DNA of 46,797 bases from Pseudomonadota bacterium (GTDB lineage Bacteria > Pseudomonadota > Gammaproteobacteria > Burkholderiales > Burkholderiaceae_C). Positions 21,031 to 29,481 of this stretch are shown here, one piece after another. Location: contig CAUJIM010000099.1 of assembly GCA_963205335.1 (NCBI GenBank), forward strand, positions 1 to 46,797, in the 5' to 3' direction. Positions within the stretch are counted from its first letter, which is position 1, and every line of letters starts with the position of its first letter. Position numbers and translations under genes: made by a program. The notes under the pieces are model-generated. The model searched no databases. It saw only the letters and a list, made by a program, of their open reading frames with translations, and had not been told where the DNA came from.

Positions 21031-22776
21031 ATGAAAGCCTCCCGATTCCTCATCTCCACGCTCAAGGAAGCCCCCGCCGATGCCGAAATCATCAGCCACC
21101 AACTGATGATGCGCGCCGGCCTGATCAAGAAGCTGGGCGCCGGCATCTACAACTACATGCCCATGGGACTGCGCGTGCTGCGCAAGGTCGAAGCCATCGT
21201 GCGCGAGGAGATGAACCGCGCCGGCGCCATCGAATGCACCATGCCGGTGGTGCAGCCGGCCGAGCTGTGGCAGGAAACGGGTCGCTTCGAGAAGATGGGG
21301 CCCGAGCTGCTGCGCATCAAGGACCGGCACGGGCGCGACTTCGTCGTCCAGCCCACCAGCGAGGAAGTGGTGACCGACATCGCGCGCCAGGAGTTTCGCA
21401 GCCACAGGCAACTGCCCAAGAACCTCTACCAGATCCAGACCAAGTTCCGCGACGAGCGCCGCCCGCGCTTCGGCCTGATGCGCGGGCGCGAATTCATCAT
21501 GAAGGACGCCTACTCCTTCGACAAGAGCCGCGAGGCGGCGCAATCGAGCTACCAGGCCATGCGCGCGGCCTACGGGCGCATCTTCGACCGCTTCGGCCTG
21601 CAGTACCGCGCGGTGCGCGCCGATTCGGGCGCCATCGGCGGCGACCTGAGCGAAGAGTTCCAGGTGATCGCCGCCACCGGCGAGGACGCCATCGTCTACT
21701 GCCCGCACAGCGACTACGCCGCCAACATGGAGAAGGCGGAGAGCGCGCCGCCCGCCGCACCCCGCCCTGCCCCGGGCCAGCCGCGAACGCTCACGCCCAC
21801 CCCGGGCAGGAGCACCTGCGCGGCCGTGGCCGAGCTGCTCGGCGTGCCGCTCCGATCCACAGTGAAATCGCTGGTGCTCGCCACCGACGAGACCGGCGAA
21901 TCCGGCGACGTGCCGCGCGCGCAGCTCTGGCTGCTGCTGCTGCGCGGCGACCACGACATGAACGAGGTCAAGGTGTCCAAGCTGCCCGGGCTGGACGCGG
22001 GGTTCCGTTTTGCCACCGTGGCCGAGATCGAGGAGCATTTCGGCGCCAAGCCCGGCTACCTCGGCCCGCTGGACCTGAAGAAGCCGGTCAGGATCGTCGC
22101 CGACCGCGAAGTCGCCGCGATGGCCGACTGGATCTGCGGCGCCAACCAGGAAGACTTCCACGTCACCGGCGTCAACTGGGGCCGCGACCTGCCCGAGCCC
22201 GACCTGGTGGCCGACCTGCGCAACGTGGTCGCGGGCGACCCTTCGCCGGACGGCAAGGGAGCGCTGGCGATCGAGCGCGGCATCGAGATCGGCCACGTGT
22301 TCTACCTCGGCACCAAGTATTCCCGGGCCATGAACGCCACCTTCCTGGCCGAGGACGGCAAGCCCGCGTTCTTCGAGATGGGCTGCTACGGCATCGGCAT
22401 CACCCGCCTGCCCGCCGCCGCCATCGAGCAGAACCACGACGAGCGCGGCATCATCTGGCCCGATGCGATCGCGCCCTTCACCGTGGTGCTCTGCCCGATC
22501 GGCATGGACCGCAGCGACACGGTCAGGGCCGCCGCGGAGAAGCTGCACGACGACCTGCTGGCGCTGGGCATCGACACCGTGCTCGACGACCGCGGCGAGC
22601 GCCCCGGCGCGATGTTCGCCGACTGGGAGCTGATCGGCGTGCCGCACCGCGTCGTGCTCTCCGACCGGGGGCTGAAGGACGGCCAGGTGGAATACCAGCA
22701 CCGGCGCGACGCCGAGGCCACGCGCGTGGCGCTGGCCGACATCGCTGCGCTCCTGCGGGAGCGCATCACCGCATGA
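21031..22776 (+). CDS. proS: Prolyl-tRNA synthetase
   Basis: Class II aminoacyl-tRNA synthetase that charges tRNA-Pro. The 581 residues follow the bacterial ProS plan: [15 protein letters not shown] at the start, motif 2 region [27 protein letters not shown], the inserted editing domain (about 225-400) that clears misactivated alanine, then GCYGIGITR (motif 3 region) and the anticodon-binding domain at the C-terminus. The insert starts with an Ala/Pro-rich linker. Normal length and intact. The lytic transglycosylase gene overlaps its stop by four bases (ATGA). Confidence 0.97.
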   Translation: MKASRFLISTLKEAPADAEIISHQLMMRAGLIKKLGAGIYNYMPMGLRVLRKVEAIVREEMNRAGAIECTMPVVQPAELWQETGRFEKMGPELLRIKDRHGRDFVVQPTSEEVVTDIARQEFRSHRQLPKNLYQIQTKFRDERRPRFGLMRGREFIMKDAYSFDKSREAAQSSYQAMRAAYGRIFDRFGLQYRAVRADSGAIGGDLSEEFQVIAATGEDAIVYCPHSDYAANMEKAESAPPAAPRPAPGQPRTLTPTPGRSTCAAVAELLGVPLRSTVKSLVLATDETGESGDVPRAQLWLLLLRGDHDMNEVKVSKLPGLDAGFRFATVAEIEEHFGAKPGYLGPLDLKKPVRIVADREVAAMADWICGANQEDFHVTGVNWGRDLPEPDLVADLRNVVAGDPSPDGKGALAIERGIEIGHVFYLGTKYSRAMNATFLAEDGKPAFFEMGCYGIGITRLPAAAIEQNHDERGIIWPDAIAPFTVVLCPIGMDRSDTVRAAAEKLHDDLLALGIDTVLDDRGERPGAMFADWELIGVPHRVVLSDRGLKDGQVEYQHRRDAEATRVALADIAALLRERITA

Positions 22777-23438
22777 CGACCGCCGCCCCGCCCCGGCCAC
22801 GCCCGCCGACCCGGCGTGCGGCGCTGTGGGCGCTCGCCGGCGCACCGGGACTGTGGCTGGGCGCACCCGGCAGTGCGCATGCGGGCGGCCAGGTCGAGGA
22901 GCCGCTGGCCGACGCGGTGCGCGGCGCGCTCAGCGCCGCCGTCGCCGACCTCGCCCCCCCCGAGCCGCTCTTCGCCAGCACCGAGGCGCGCATCGGCTAC
23001 CTGCGCTGGCTCGCCGCCATGAGCGACCGCCTGCGCCCGCGCAAGCCGGAATGGGAGCTGCGGCGCGACTTCCTGCAGACCGTCTGGTACGAGGCCAAGC
23101 GCGCCGGGCTGGACGTCTCGCTGGTACTCGGGCTGATCCAGGTCGAGAGCGCCTTCCGCAAGTTCGCCGTCTCTTCCGCGGGCGCGCGCGGCTACATGCA
23201 GGTGATGCCGTTCTGGTCGCGCCTGATCGGCGACGGCGACCCCGGCAAGCTGTTCCACCAGCAGACCAACCTGCGCTTCGGCTGCGTCATCCTGCGCCAC
23301 TACCTCGACCGCGAGAACGGCGACCTGTACATGGCGCTGGGCCGCTACAACGGCAGCCGCGGCCAGGCGCCCTACCCCAACGCGGTGTTCGCGGCACAGC
23401 GCCGCTGGGCCCACCAGGCATCGGCACACAGCGCCTGA
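22773..23438 (+). CDS. Lytic transglycosylase with SLT domain
   Basis: Cleaves peptidoglycan glycan strands in the periplasm. The 221-residue protein begins with a twin-Arg-containing signal region ([11 protein letters not shown]...GSAHA, cut near residue 37). After a helical segment it has the SLT catalytic core: [29 protein letters not shown] with the catalytic Glu125, [29 protein letters not shown]. It is small, like the soluble MltE/Slt70-C type. The ATG at 22773 overlaps the proS stop (ATGA), indicating translational coupling. Confidence 0.9.
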   Translation: MTTAAPPRPRPPTRRAALWALAGAPGLWLGAPGSAHAGGQVEEPLADAVRGALSAAVADLAPPEPLFASTEARIGYLRWLAAMSDRLRPRKPEWELRRDFLQTVWYEAKRAGLDVSLVLGLIQVESAFRKFAVSSAGARGYMQVMPFWSRLIGDGDPGKLFHQQTNLRFGCVILRHYLDRENGDLYMALGRYNGSRGQAPYPNAVFAAQRRWAHQASAHSA

Positions 23439-23466
23439 GGCATACGCCTGCGCATCGCGCCAAGTG

Positions 23467-23484
23467 AAAACCCGCCGAAGCGGG
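23467..23484 (-). terminator. Intrinsic terminator facing left, upstream of higBA
   Basis: On the minus strand, CCCGC, loop TTCG, GCGGG, then TTTT. It only works for transcription moving left. The nearest gene reading left toward it is the EamA transporter at 24213-25118, on the far side of higBA. Confidence 0.65.
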
Positions 23485-23513
23485 TCAGGTGGATGGGTGC
23501 ACTCGAGGATACC

Positions 23514-23526
23514 AACGTTTGACGTT
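23514..23526. promoter_or_regulatory. Palindromic operator of higBA
   Basis: AACGT-TTG-ACGTT, a perfect 5-bp inverted repeat overlapping the -35 box of the higBA promoter. It is the likely binding site of HigA, which normally represses its own operon; that role is inference. Confidence 0.55.
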
Positions 23527-23547
23527 AATACCGTCGTGCGTTAGCAT
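23519..23547 (+). promoter_or_regulatory. Promoter of higBA
   Basis: TTGACG (23519-23524), 17 bases, TAGCAT (23542-23547), ten bases before the higB ATG. The -35 box matches at five of six positions. The short distance to the ATG leaves very little leader. Confidence 0.55.
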
Positions 23548-23557
23548 TCTTCCATCC

Positions 23558-23839
23558 ATGTCGATTCAATCCTTCAGGTGCCCCGAGACACAAGCCCTGT
23601 TTGACCTCGAGCGGGTGCGCCGCTGGGCGAATATCGAGACGGCTGCCCTGAAAAAGCTGCGCATCCTGCACGCCGCCCATGTGCTGCAGGATCTGCGGAT
23701 TCCTCCCGGCAACCGGCTCGAAGCACTGAGGGGCGACCGGGAAGGCCAGCACAGCATCCGCATCAATGCTCAGTGGCGCGTGTGTTTCGTGTGGACGCCA
23801 GAAGGACCGAAAGAGGTCGAAATCGTCGATTACCACTGA
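23558..23839 (+). CDS. higB: Type II toxin HigB (RelE-like mRNA interferase)
   Basis: Ribosome-dependent endoribonuclease of the RelE/HigB fold, held inactive by HigA. The 93-residue protein has the family pattern DLRIPPGNRLEALRGDREGQHSIRINAQWRVCFVW followed by GPKEVEIVDYH, with the basic and aromatic residues near the C-terminus that form the active site. The ATG at 23558 was chosen over the longer frame because it follows the promoter. The toxin gene comes first, the usual higBA order. GC content is a little lower than its neighbours, in line with acquisition as a cassette. Confidence 0.92.
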   Translation: MSIQSFRCPETQALFDLERVRRWANIETAALKKLRILHAAHVLQDLRIPPGNRLEALRGDREGQHSIRINAQWRVCFVWTPEGPKEVEIVDYH

Positions 23840-23878
23840 CGCCCGAGCGTCGATGGACAAAGCACAGGAGTGCGGACC

Positions 23879-24178
23879 ATGACCAAGCAACTTGCCCTGC
23901 CGACCCCCGGCGAAATCCTCGCCACGGAATTCCTGGAGCCCATGGGCCTGACCCAATACCGGCTGGCCCAAGCCATCCATGTCCCGCAAACCCGCATCGC
24001 AGCCATCATCAAGGACGGCCGCTCGATCACGGCCGATACGGCCCTGCGGCTGGCCCGCTTCTTCGGCACCTCCGCCGAGTTCTGGATGAACCTCCAAGGC
24101 CAGTACGACGCCGACATCGCCAGAATGGAGCTCGCGGAAGAACTGGAGTCCATCGAACCGTTCGAGGCCGTGGCGTAA
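23879..24178 (+). CDS. higA: Antitoxin HigA, XRE-type repressor
   Basis: Binds and neutralises HigB and represses the operon. The 99-residue protein has a helix-turn-helix (about 15-66: GEILATEFLEPMGLTQYRLA, VPQTRIAAIIKDGRSITADT, LRLARFFGTSAEFWMNLQ), a match to the HigA family. The ATG at 23879 follows AGGAG (23866-23870); an in-frame GTG at 23870 is part of that region and less likely. It starts 39 bases after the higB stop. Confidence 0.94.
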   Translation: MTKQLALPTPGEILATEFLEPMGLTQYRLAQAIHVPQTRIAAIIKDGRSITADTALRLARFFGTSAEFWMNLQGQYDADIARMELAEELESIEPFEAVA

Positions 24179-24212
24179 GCCATCTCCGGGCGCTGGCCGC
24201 GCGTCGCAGCGC

Positions 24213-25118
24213 CTATCCGCGCCGCGAAGTGGCCACGATGCCGCCGACGATCAACGCGAACGCCAGCCCGTGGTAGGCGTGCGGCAGCTCGCCCAGGAAG
24301 GCCGCCGACATCAGCGCCGCGAACAGTGGCGTGAGGTTGAGGAAAAAGCCCGCCAGCACCGGCCCGCCGCGGCCCACGCCCTCGCCCCAGAAGCGGTAGG
24401 CCAGCACCGCGGGCCCGAGCGCGATGAAGGCCAGCGCCGCCGCCAGCGGCCAGCCCCAGGTGATCTGGTGGTAGCCGCCCAGCGTCCACTCGGCCGCGGC
24501 GAACGCGCCCGACCAGCCCAGGCCGAACACCAGCTGCGCCATCAGGAACGCGCTCCAGCTGGCGCGGATGTCGCGCGGCTCGTCCGTGCCCAGCAGCAGC
24601 CAGCTGTAGAACGCCCAGGCGATGGTCGCCAGCACCATGTAGAGGTCGCCCGGCACCAGCCGCAGCGCCACCAGCTGCTGCCAGTCGCCGCGGCTCAGCA
24701 CCAGCAGCACGCCGGCGATCGACAGCACCGCGCCCAGCATCTGCCTGCGGCCCACCGGCGCCTGGAAGAACAGCGCGCCGACGGCCAGCATCCACACCGG
24801 CAGACCCGCCGCCACCAGCGTCACGTTCACCGGCGTGGAGGTTTGCAGCGCCAGGTACTGCAGCGCGTTGTAGCTGCCGATGCCCAGCAGCCCCAGCATC
24901 GTGTAGCGCCGCCAGTGGCGCCAGACGCTGCCCGAAGGCCGCAGCACCCGCCACGCCAGCGGCAGCAGTATGAGAAAGGCGAACAGCCAGCGCAGGAAGT
25001 TGAGCATCGACGGCCCGACCAGCGCATGCACCATGCGGCCGACGACCGCGTTGCCCGCCCACAGCAGCGGCGGGATGGTGAGCATGACGATGGTGGAGGG
25101 GCTGATGCGCTGGGCCAT
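24213..25118 (-). CDS. EamA/DMT-family transporter
   Basis: Inner-membrane transporter of the drug/metabolite superfamily. The 301 residues form about ten hydrophobic helices in two EamA repeats (about 8-140 and 155-295). Seen: PPLLWAGNAVVGRM, FLRWLFAFLILLPLAW, ALQYLALQTSTPVNVTLV in the first repeat, TWGWPLAAALAFIALGPAVLAYRFWGEGV and LTPLFAALMSAAFLGE in the second. Members export metabolites or amino acids; the substrate here is unknown. The ATG at 25118 is preceded by AGG. The upstream open frame is shadow of the qor gene. It converges with higBA. Confidence 0.9.
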   Translation of the reverse strand: MAQRISPSTIVMLTIPPLLWAGNAVVGRMVHALVGPSMLNFLRWLFAFLILLPLAWRVLRPSGSVWRHWRRYTMLGLLGIGSYNALQYLALQTSTPVNVTLVAAGLPVWMLAVGALFFQAPVGRRQMLGAVLSIAGVLLVLSRGDWQQLVALRLVPGDLYMVLATIAWAFYSWLLLGTDEPRDIRASWSAFLMAQLVFGLGWSGAFAAAEWTLGGYHQITWGWPLAAALAFIALGPAVLAYRFWGEGVGRGGPVLAGFFLNLTPLFAALMSAAFLGELPHAYHGLAFALIVGGIVATSRRG

Positions 25119-25217
25119 GGAGCCTGCGACTGTAACGTCTTGTCGACGGCCGCGCTGCAGGGGCAAACGTGGCACGATCGGCCCATCCGCCCCCGATTTT
25201 TCCAGGAGAACACGCCC

Positions 25218-26204
25218 ATGGTCCGCGCCGTCCAGATCCGCCAGCACGGCGGCCCCGAAGTCCTCGAACTGGTCGACGTGCCCGTCGGCGAGCCCGGTCC
25301 CGGCGAGGTACGCATCCGCCACCGCGCGATCGGGCTGAACTTCATCGACGTGTACTTCCGCACCGGGCTGTACGCCATGCAGCTGCCCGGCGGCCTGGGC
25401 TCGGAAGCCTCGGGCGTGATCGAGGCCGTCGGCCCCGGCGTCACACACCTGGCCGTGGGCGACCGCGCGGCCTATGCCGGCGGGCCGCCCGGCAGCTACT
25501 GCGAGGCGCGCGTGGTGCCCGCGCTCACGCTCTGCCGGCTGCCCGACGCGATCGACTTCGACACCGGCGCGGCGATGATGCTCAAGGGCCTGACGGCGCA
25601 CTACCTGCTCAAGAAGGCCCGTCCGGTCGAGGGGCTGGAGCCGGGCGACTTCGTGCTGTTCCATGCGGCCGCCGGGGGCGTCGGCCTGATCGCCTGCCAA
25701 TGGGCCAGGGCGCTGGGCCTGCAGTTGATAGGCACGGCGGGCAGCGACGAAAAATGCGCGCTGGCGCTGGCCAACGGCGCGGCCCACGCCATCAACTACG
25801 CCAGTGAGGACTTCGCCGCGCGCGTCAGGGAGATCACTGGCGGCAAGGGGGTGAAGGTGGTCTACGACTCGGTCGGCAAGGACACCTGGGAAGGCTCGCT
25901 CTCGTGCCTGCGCCCGTTCGGCCTGATGGTGAGCTTCGGCAATGCCTCCGGCCCGGTGCCGCCGTTCGCCCCCGGCATCCTGGGCGCCAAGGGCTCGCTC
26001 TACGTCACGCGCCAGACGCTGTTCACCCACATGGCCACGCGCGCGTCGACGCAGGCCATGGCCGACGACCTGTTCGACGTGGTGGCCGGCGGGCAGGTGA
26101 AGATCCACATCGGCCAGCGCCACGCGCTCGCCGACGTGCAGCAGGCGCACCGCGACCTGGAGGCGCGCAAGACCACCGGCTGCACCATCCTGACGCTGCC
26201 GTGA
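25218..26204 (+). CDS. qor: NADPH:quinone oxidoreductase (zeta-crystallin/Qor type)
   Basis: Zinc-free medium-chain dehydrogenase that reduces quinones with NADPH. The 328-residue protein starts MVRAVQIRQHGGPEVLELVD and has HRAIGLNFIDVYFRTGLY, GSEASGVIEAVGPGV and the nucleotide-binding motif AAAGGVG (150-156), followed by the Qor-like NYASEDFAARVREITGGKGV and VYDSVGKDTW. No zinc cysteines are present. AGGAGA at 25204 precedes the ATG at 25218. The next gene overlaps its stop by four bases. Confidence 0.92.
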   Translation: MVRAVQIRQHGGPEVLELVDVPVGEPGPGEVRIRHRAIGLNFIDVYFRTGLYAMQLPGGLGSEASGVIEAVGPGVTHLAVGDRAAYAGGPPGSYCEARVVPALTLCRLPDAIDFDTGAAMMLKGLTAHYLLKKARPVEGLEPGDFVLFHAAAGGVGLIACQWARALGLQLIGTAGSDEKCALALANGAAHAINYASEDFAARVREITGGKGVKVVYDSVGKDTWEGSLSCLRPFGLMVSFGNASGPVPPFAPGILGAKGSLYVTRQTLFTHMATRASTQAMADDLFDVVAGGQVKIHIGQRHALADVQQAHRDLEARKTTGCTILTLP

Positions 26205-27016
26205 GCCCGCCCCCCGCATGGCTGGCGCAGACCCGCGCGCAGGCCGCGTGCGGCCCGGCGCAGGCGCGCGTCGCGCTGCGCGTGGACGATGCGCAGATCG
26301 GCTCCGTCGCTCCAGAAATTATTGAAAGAATCGGCCCCCAGCGCTTGCTGGACAAGCGCCATCAGCTCTCATTGGAGGAGCACGACGGCGCGCCCGCCTG
26401 GCACTTGCAGGGCAGCGACGCCAGCGCCGCGCTCAACGCCCTGGCCGAGGCGCTGCGCGCAGCCGGCTGCTGCGGCCCGTGGCGCGGCGAGCAGCTCGCC
26501 GTGTGCGATGCGCGGGGCCGGAGGATGGGCACGATAGAGCGCGGCGCGGTGCGCCCGCTGGGCATCGCCACCGACGCGGTGCACCTCGTCGGCGTGGCCG
26601 CCGGCGGCGCCGGCCTGTGGCTGCAGCAGCGCTCGTTCTCCAAGGCCTACCGCCCGGGCGAGTGGGACACGCTGATGGGCGGCATGGTCAGCGCCGCCGA
26701 CACGCCCGCGCAGGCACTGGCGCGCGAAACGCGGGAAGAAGCCGGGCTGGCGGTCGACGCCCTCGCCGGGCTGCGCGAGGGCACGCCGCTGTGGCTCGAC
26801 CAGCCCAGCGACGAGGGCGGCCCGTGCCTGGGCCATCTGCGCGAGCGCATCACCTGGTGGTCCGCCACGCTGCCCGCGGGCACCCTGCCCGCCAACCAGG
26901 ACGGCGAGGTCGAGCGCTTCGAATGCTGGAGCCACGCGCAGGTGCGCGAACGCCTGGCGCAAGGCGTTTTCACGCCCGAGGCGGCGCTGGTGCTGGCGGC
27001 GTACTATGGCTGGTAG
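26201..27016 (+). CDS. Nudix hydrolase with N-terminal DUF4743-like domain
   Basis: A 271-residue Nudix protein of the type related to thiamin-pyrophosphate/ADP-sugar hydrolases with an N-terminal DUF4743-like part. The C-terminal half has LWLQQRSFSKAYRPGEWDTLMGGMVSA and the box G-x5-D-x7-RETREEAGL, where Asp replaces the usual first Glu. The start is the GTG at 26201, which overlaps the qor stop (GTGA); the ATG at 26218 is out of frame. Residues about 39-58 are encoded by an AT-rich stretch that matches the dispersed repeat (copy F). The substrate is unknown. Probably co-translated with qor. Confidence 0.85.
   Translation: MSPPPAWLAQTRAQAACGPAQARVALRVDDAQIGSVAPEIIERIGPQRLLDKRHQLSLEEHDGAPAWHLQGSDASAALNALAEALRAAGCCGPWRGEQLAVCDARGRRMGTIERGAVRPLGIATDAVHLVGVAAGGAGLWLQQRSFSKAYRPGEWDTLMGGMVSAADTPAQALARETREEAGLAVDALAGLREGTPLWLDQPSDEGGPCLGHLRERITWWSATLPAGTLPANQDGEVERFECWSHAQVRERLAQGVFTPEAALVLAAYYGW
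26312..26380 (-). repeat. Dispersed palindromic repeat inside the Nudix gene, copy F
   Basis: Read on the minus strand: GAGAGCTGATGGCGCTTG, then CAAGCGCTGGGGGCCGATTC and TTTCAATAATTTC. Arms GCGCTTG (26341-26347) and CAAGCGC (26353-26359) are complementary. It is translated in frame on the plus strand (EIIERIGPQRLLDKRHQLSL), including ATT ATT and AGA codons that are rare here. Confidence 0.7.
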
Positions 27017-27020
27017 CAGC

Positions 27021-28697
27021 TCACAGCCGCTCGTCGCCCACCGGCAGGCCGCCCTCGTGCCCCCGGGCGCGCTCGCCGGCGCCGGGCCGCGCGCCCGCCT
27101 GCTCCAGGATGGGGTAGGCGGTGGCGCTGATCAGCGAGTTGATGCGCCGCAGGTCCGACAGCAGGTCGATGTGCAGCGAGCTCGTCTCCATGCTCTGCGT
27201 GGCGCGGTCGGCCAGGCGCGCGAGGTGGTTGGCGGCGTAGGTGCGCTCGAGCGCGCGGAAGTGCCCCTTTTCCTCCAGCAGGCGCTGCGCGTCGCGCACC
27301 GTGCCGTCGAGGAACACGCCCATGCTCAGGCGCAGGTTGCTCACCAGGCGCTGGTGCAGGTCGCCGATCTCGGCCATGCCGGCCTCGGAGAACTCCACCC
27401 CCTTGGCGATCTTCTTCTCCTCGACGTCCTGCACGATGCGCTCGACGATGTCGCCGATCTGCTCCATGTTGATCGTGAAGCTGATGATGTCGGCCCAGCG
27501 CCGGCTCTCCTTCTCGCCCAGGTCGTCGCGCGGGATCTTGGTCAGGTAGTACTTGATCGCGGCGTAGAGCTGGTCGACCTCGTCGTCCATCTTGCACAGC
27601 CGCTGCGCCAGCGCCTCGTCGTTGCGGCGGATCACGTCCATCACGCCCACCAGCATGTTCTCCACCACGTCCGCCTGGTGCAGCGCCTCGCGCACCGCCA
27701 GCGCCATCGCCAGCGACGGCGTGGAGAGCGCGGAAGGGTCGAGATGGCGCGGGCGGTAGCCCTGCGTCTGCGCCGGTTTGGGCAGGAGCCGCGCCACCAG
27801 CCGCGCCACCCACTGCGTCAGGCCGATGAAGCCCACGCTGATGATCACGTTGTACGCCAGGTGGAACAGCACCACGCCGTGCGCCACGCCCGGCATGTGC
27901 GGCTGCACGTAGGCCAGCCACAGGCCGACGAAGGGCGCCATCACCGCCACGCCCATGGTCTTGAACAGCAGGTTGCCCACGGTCACCTGGCGCACCTCGG
28001 CCTCCGAGCGCGCCATGGTCAGCACCGCCGCCAGGCCGTTGCCCAGGTTGGCACCCAGCACCAGACCCAGCGCCATGTCCACCGGCACCACCTGCGAGGC
28101 CGCCATCGCCGCGATCAGCAGCACCACCGCCAGGCTGGAGTAGGAGACGATGGCCAGCACCGCGCCGATGAAGATCTTGGCCAGCAGATCGTTGCCCATC
28201 GCGGAGAGCACCAGCGGCGTGATCGGCGAGGCCAGCATCGGGTCGCTCGCCTGCACGATGCGCTCCAGCGCCAGCAGCATCAGCCCCAGGCCGATGAAGA
28301 TGCGCCCCACGCGCCCCGCGGTGCTCGCCTGGCGCGTGATGAACAGCACCACGCCGACGAAGATGCACATCGGCGAGAGCCACGACAGATCGAGCGAGAG
28401 CAGCACCGCCATCAGCGCGGTGCCGATGTCCGCGCCGCGCATCACCGCCAGCGCCGCGGGCAGCGAAATCAGCCCCTGGCCGACGAACGACGCCGTCATC
28501 AGCGCCGTCGCCGTGCTCGACTGCACCAGCGCGGTGATGCCGATGCCCGACAGCGCCGCGGTGAAGCGGTTGCCCAGGCTCTTGGCCAGCCAGGCGCGCA
28601 GGCTGGCACCGAACACCCGCAGCACGCCGGTGCGCACCAGGTGCATGCCCCAGATCAGCAGCGCGATCCCGGCCAGCAGATTCAACAGATGCTTCAT
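27021..28697 (-). CDS. Na/Pi cotransporter family protein (NptA-like) with PhoU-like tail
   Basis: Membrane protein of the sodium/phosphate cotransporter II family. The 558 residues start with MKHLLNLLAGIALLIWGMHL, and the two family repeats include GIGITALVQSSTATALMTASFV (about 45) and VLGANLGNGLAAVLT (about 220), the QSST-type and related motifs of the transport core. After the membrane part (to about 335) a PhoU-like helical domain follows (about 350-540: MALAVREALHQADVVENMLVG, INMEQIGDIVERIVQD). It probably carries phosphate with sodium, with the PhoU part as regulator. The ATG at 28697 follows a GGGGGA sequence; the open frame above it is not supported. Confidence 0.9.
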   Translation of the reverse strand: MKHLLNLLAGIALLIWGMHLVRTGVLRVFGASLRAWLAKSLGNRFTAALSGIGITALVQSSTATALMTASFVGQGLISLPAALAVMRGADIGTALMAVLLSLDLSWLSPMCIFVGVVLFITRQASTAGRVGRIFIGLGLMLLALERIVQASDPMLASPITPLVLSAMGNDLLAKIFIGAVLAIVSYSSLAVVLLIAAMAASQVVPVDMALGLVLGANLGNGLAAVLTMARSEAEVRQVTVGNLLFKTMGVAVMAPFVGLWLAYVQPHMPGVAHGVVLFHLAYNVIISVGFIGLTQWVARLVARLLPKPAQTQGYRPRHLDPSALSTPSLAMALAVREALHQADVVENMLVGVMDVIRRNDEALAQRLCKMDDEVDQLYAAIKYYLTKIPRDDLGEKESRRWADIISFTINMEQIGDIVERIVQDVEEKKIAKGVEFSEAGMAEIGDLHQRLVSNLRLSMGVFLDGTVRDAQRLLEEKGHFRALERTYAANHLARLADRATQSMETSSLHIDLLSDLRRINSLISATAYPILEQAGARPGAGERARGHEGGLPVGDERL

Positions 28698-28968
28698 GTT
28701 CCCCCAGAGAGCGCGCATGCGCTCCGACAACGCGCCGCCGGCCCCCATGCCGCCGCGCATGCAATCTTGCAGCATACCCCGCGCCGTGGTGCACCGGCCC
28801 GCCCCGCCACACCGTAGCGCAAGCACGCAGGCAACGCCCCCATGTCATCGAGCCAGGGACGGGGGACCCATCCACCACGCTGGGTCGTCACAGCGAACGG
28901 CGTGCTGCCGAAGAACGTGACCGACGACGCAACGCCGACCGCCTACGGCGCCAGCGGGCGCGGCGCGC
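28698..28968. other. Spacer between the Na/Pi cotransporter gene and lspA
   Basis: About 270 bases between the start of one minus-strand gene and the end of the next. I see no RNA gene, no clear promoter and no hairpin with a T-run. An open frame on the plus strand from 28842 runs into lspA and has no recognisable product. Confidence 0.5.
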
Positions 28969-29481
28969 TCAGCGTCGCCGCGCGCGCAGCACCTCGTCAA
29001 GGATCAGGCAGGCCGCGCCCACGGTGATCGCCGAATCGGCCAGGTTGAACGCCGGGAAATGCCCGCCGTAGAACAGGCCCGAGAGCAGCGGCCAGTGGAA
29101 GTCGAGGAAATCGACCACGTAGCCGTGCTGCAGCCGGTCCACCACGTTGCCCGCCGCGCCGCCCAGGATGCTGGCCAGCGCGAAGGCGTACAGGCGCTGG
29201 CCCGGATGGCGCACCAGCTGCCAGACGATGAACGCCCCGACGACCACGCCGATGGCGACGAAGAGCCAGCGCTGCCAGCCGTCCGCCCCGGCCAGGAAGG
29301 AGAACGCCGCGCCGCTGTTGTGCGCCCGCACGATGTTGAAGAAACCCGTGACGGGCGTCGCGTCGCCCAGCTGGTAGTGGCGCAGGATCAGCGCCTTGCT
29401 CGCCTGGTCGAGCGCCAGCAGCAGCAGCGCCCAGGCCAGCCAGGGCCAGGCACCGCGCGCCGCGCCCTGCCCGGCGGCCAT
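28969..29481 (-). CDS. lspA: Lipoprotein signal peptidase (signal peptidase II)
   Basis: Inner-membrane aspartyl protease that removes the signal peptide of lipidated prolipoproteins. The 170-residue protein has four membrane segments and the two catalytic aspartates: Asp124 in [11 protein letters not shown] and Asp149 in [11 protein letters not shown]. Also present: [19 protein letters not shown] and [11 protein letters not shown]. The ATG at 29481 shares a base with the ileS stop (TGATG arrangement), so the genes are translationally coupled. Third gene of ribF-ileS-lspA. Confidence 0.96.
   Translation of the reverse strand: MAAGQGAARGAWPWLAWALLLLALDQASKALILRHYQLGDATPVTGFFNIVRAHNSGAAFSFLAGADGWQRWLFVAIGVVVGAFIVWQLVRHPGQRLYAFALASILGGAAGNVVDRLQHGYVVDFLDFHWPLLSGLFYGGHFPAFNLADSAITVGAACLILDEVLRARRR

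Noticed and set aside
28842-29027. A 61-codon open frame on the plus strand between the Na/Pi cotransporter gene and lspA
   Set aside because: No Shine-Dalgarno site, no recognisable product, and it runs into lspA on the other strand.
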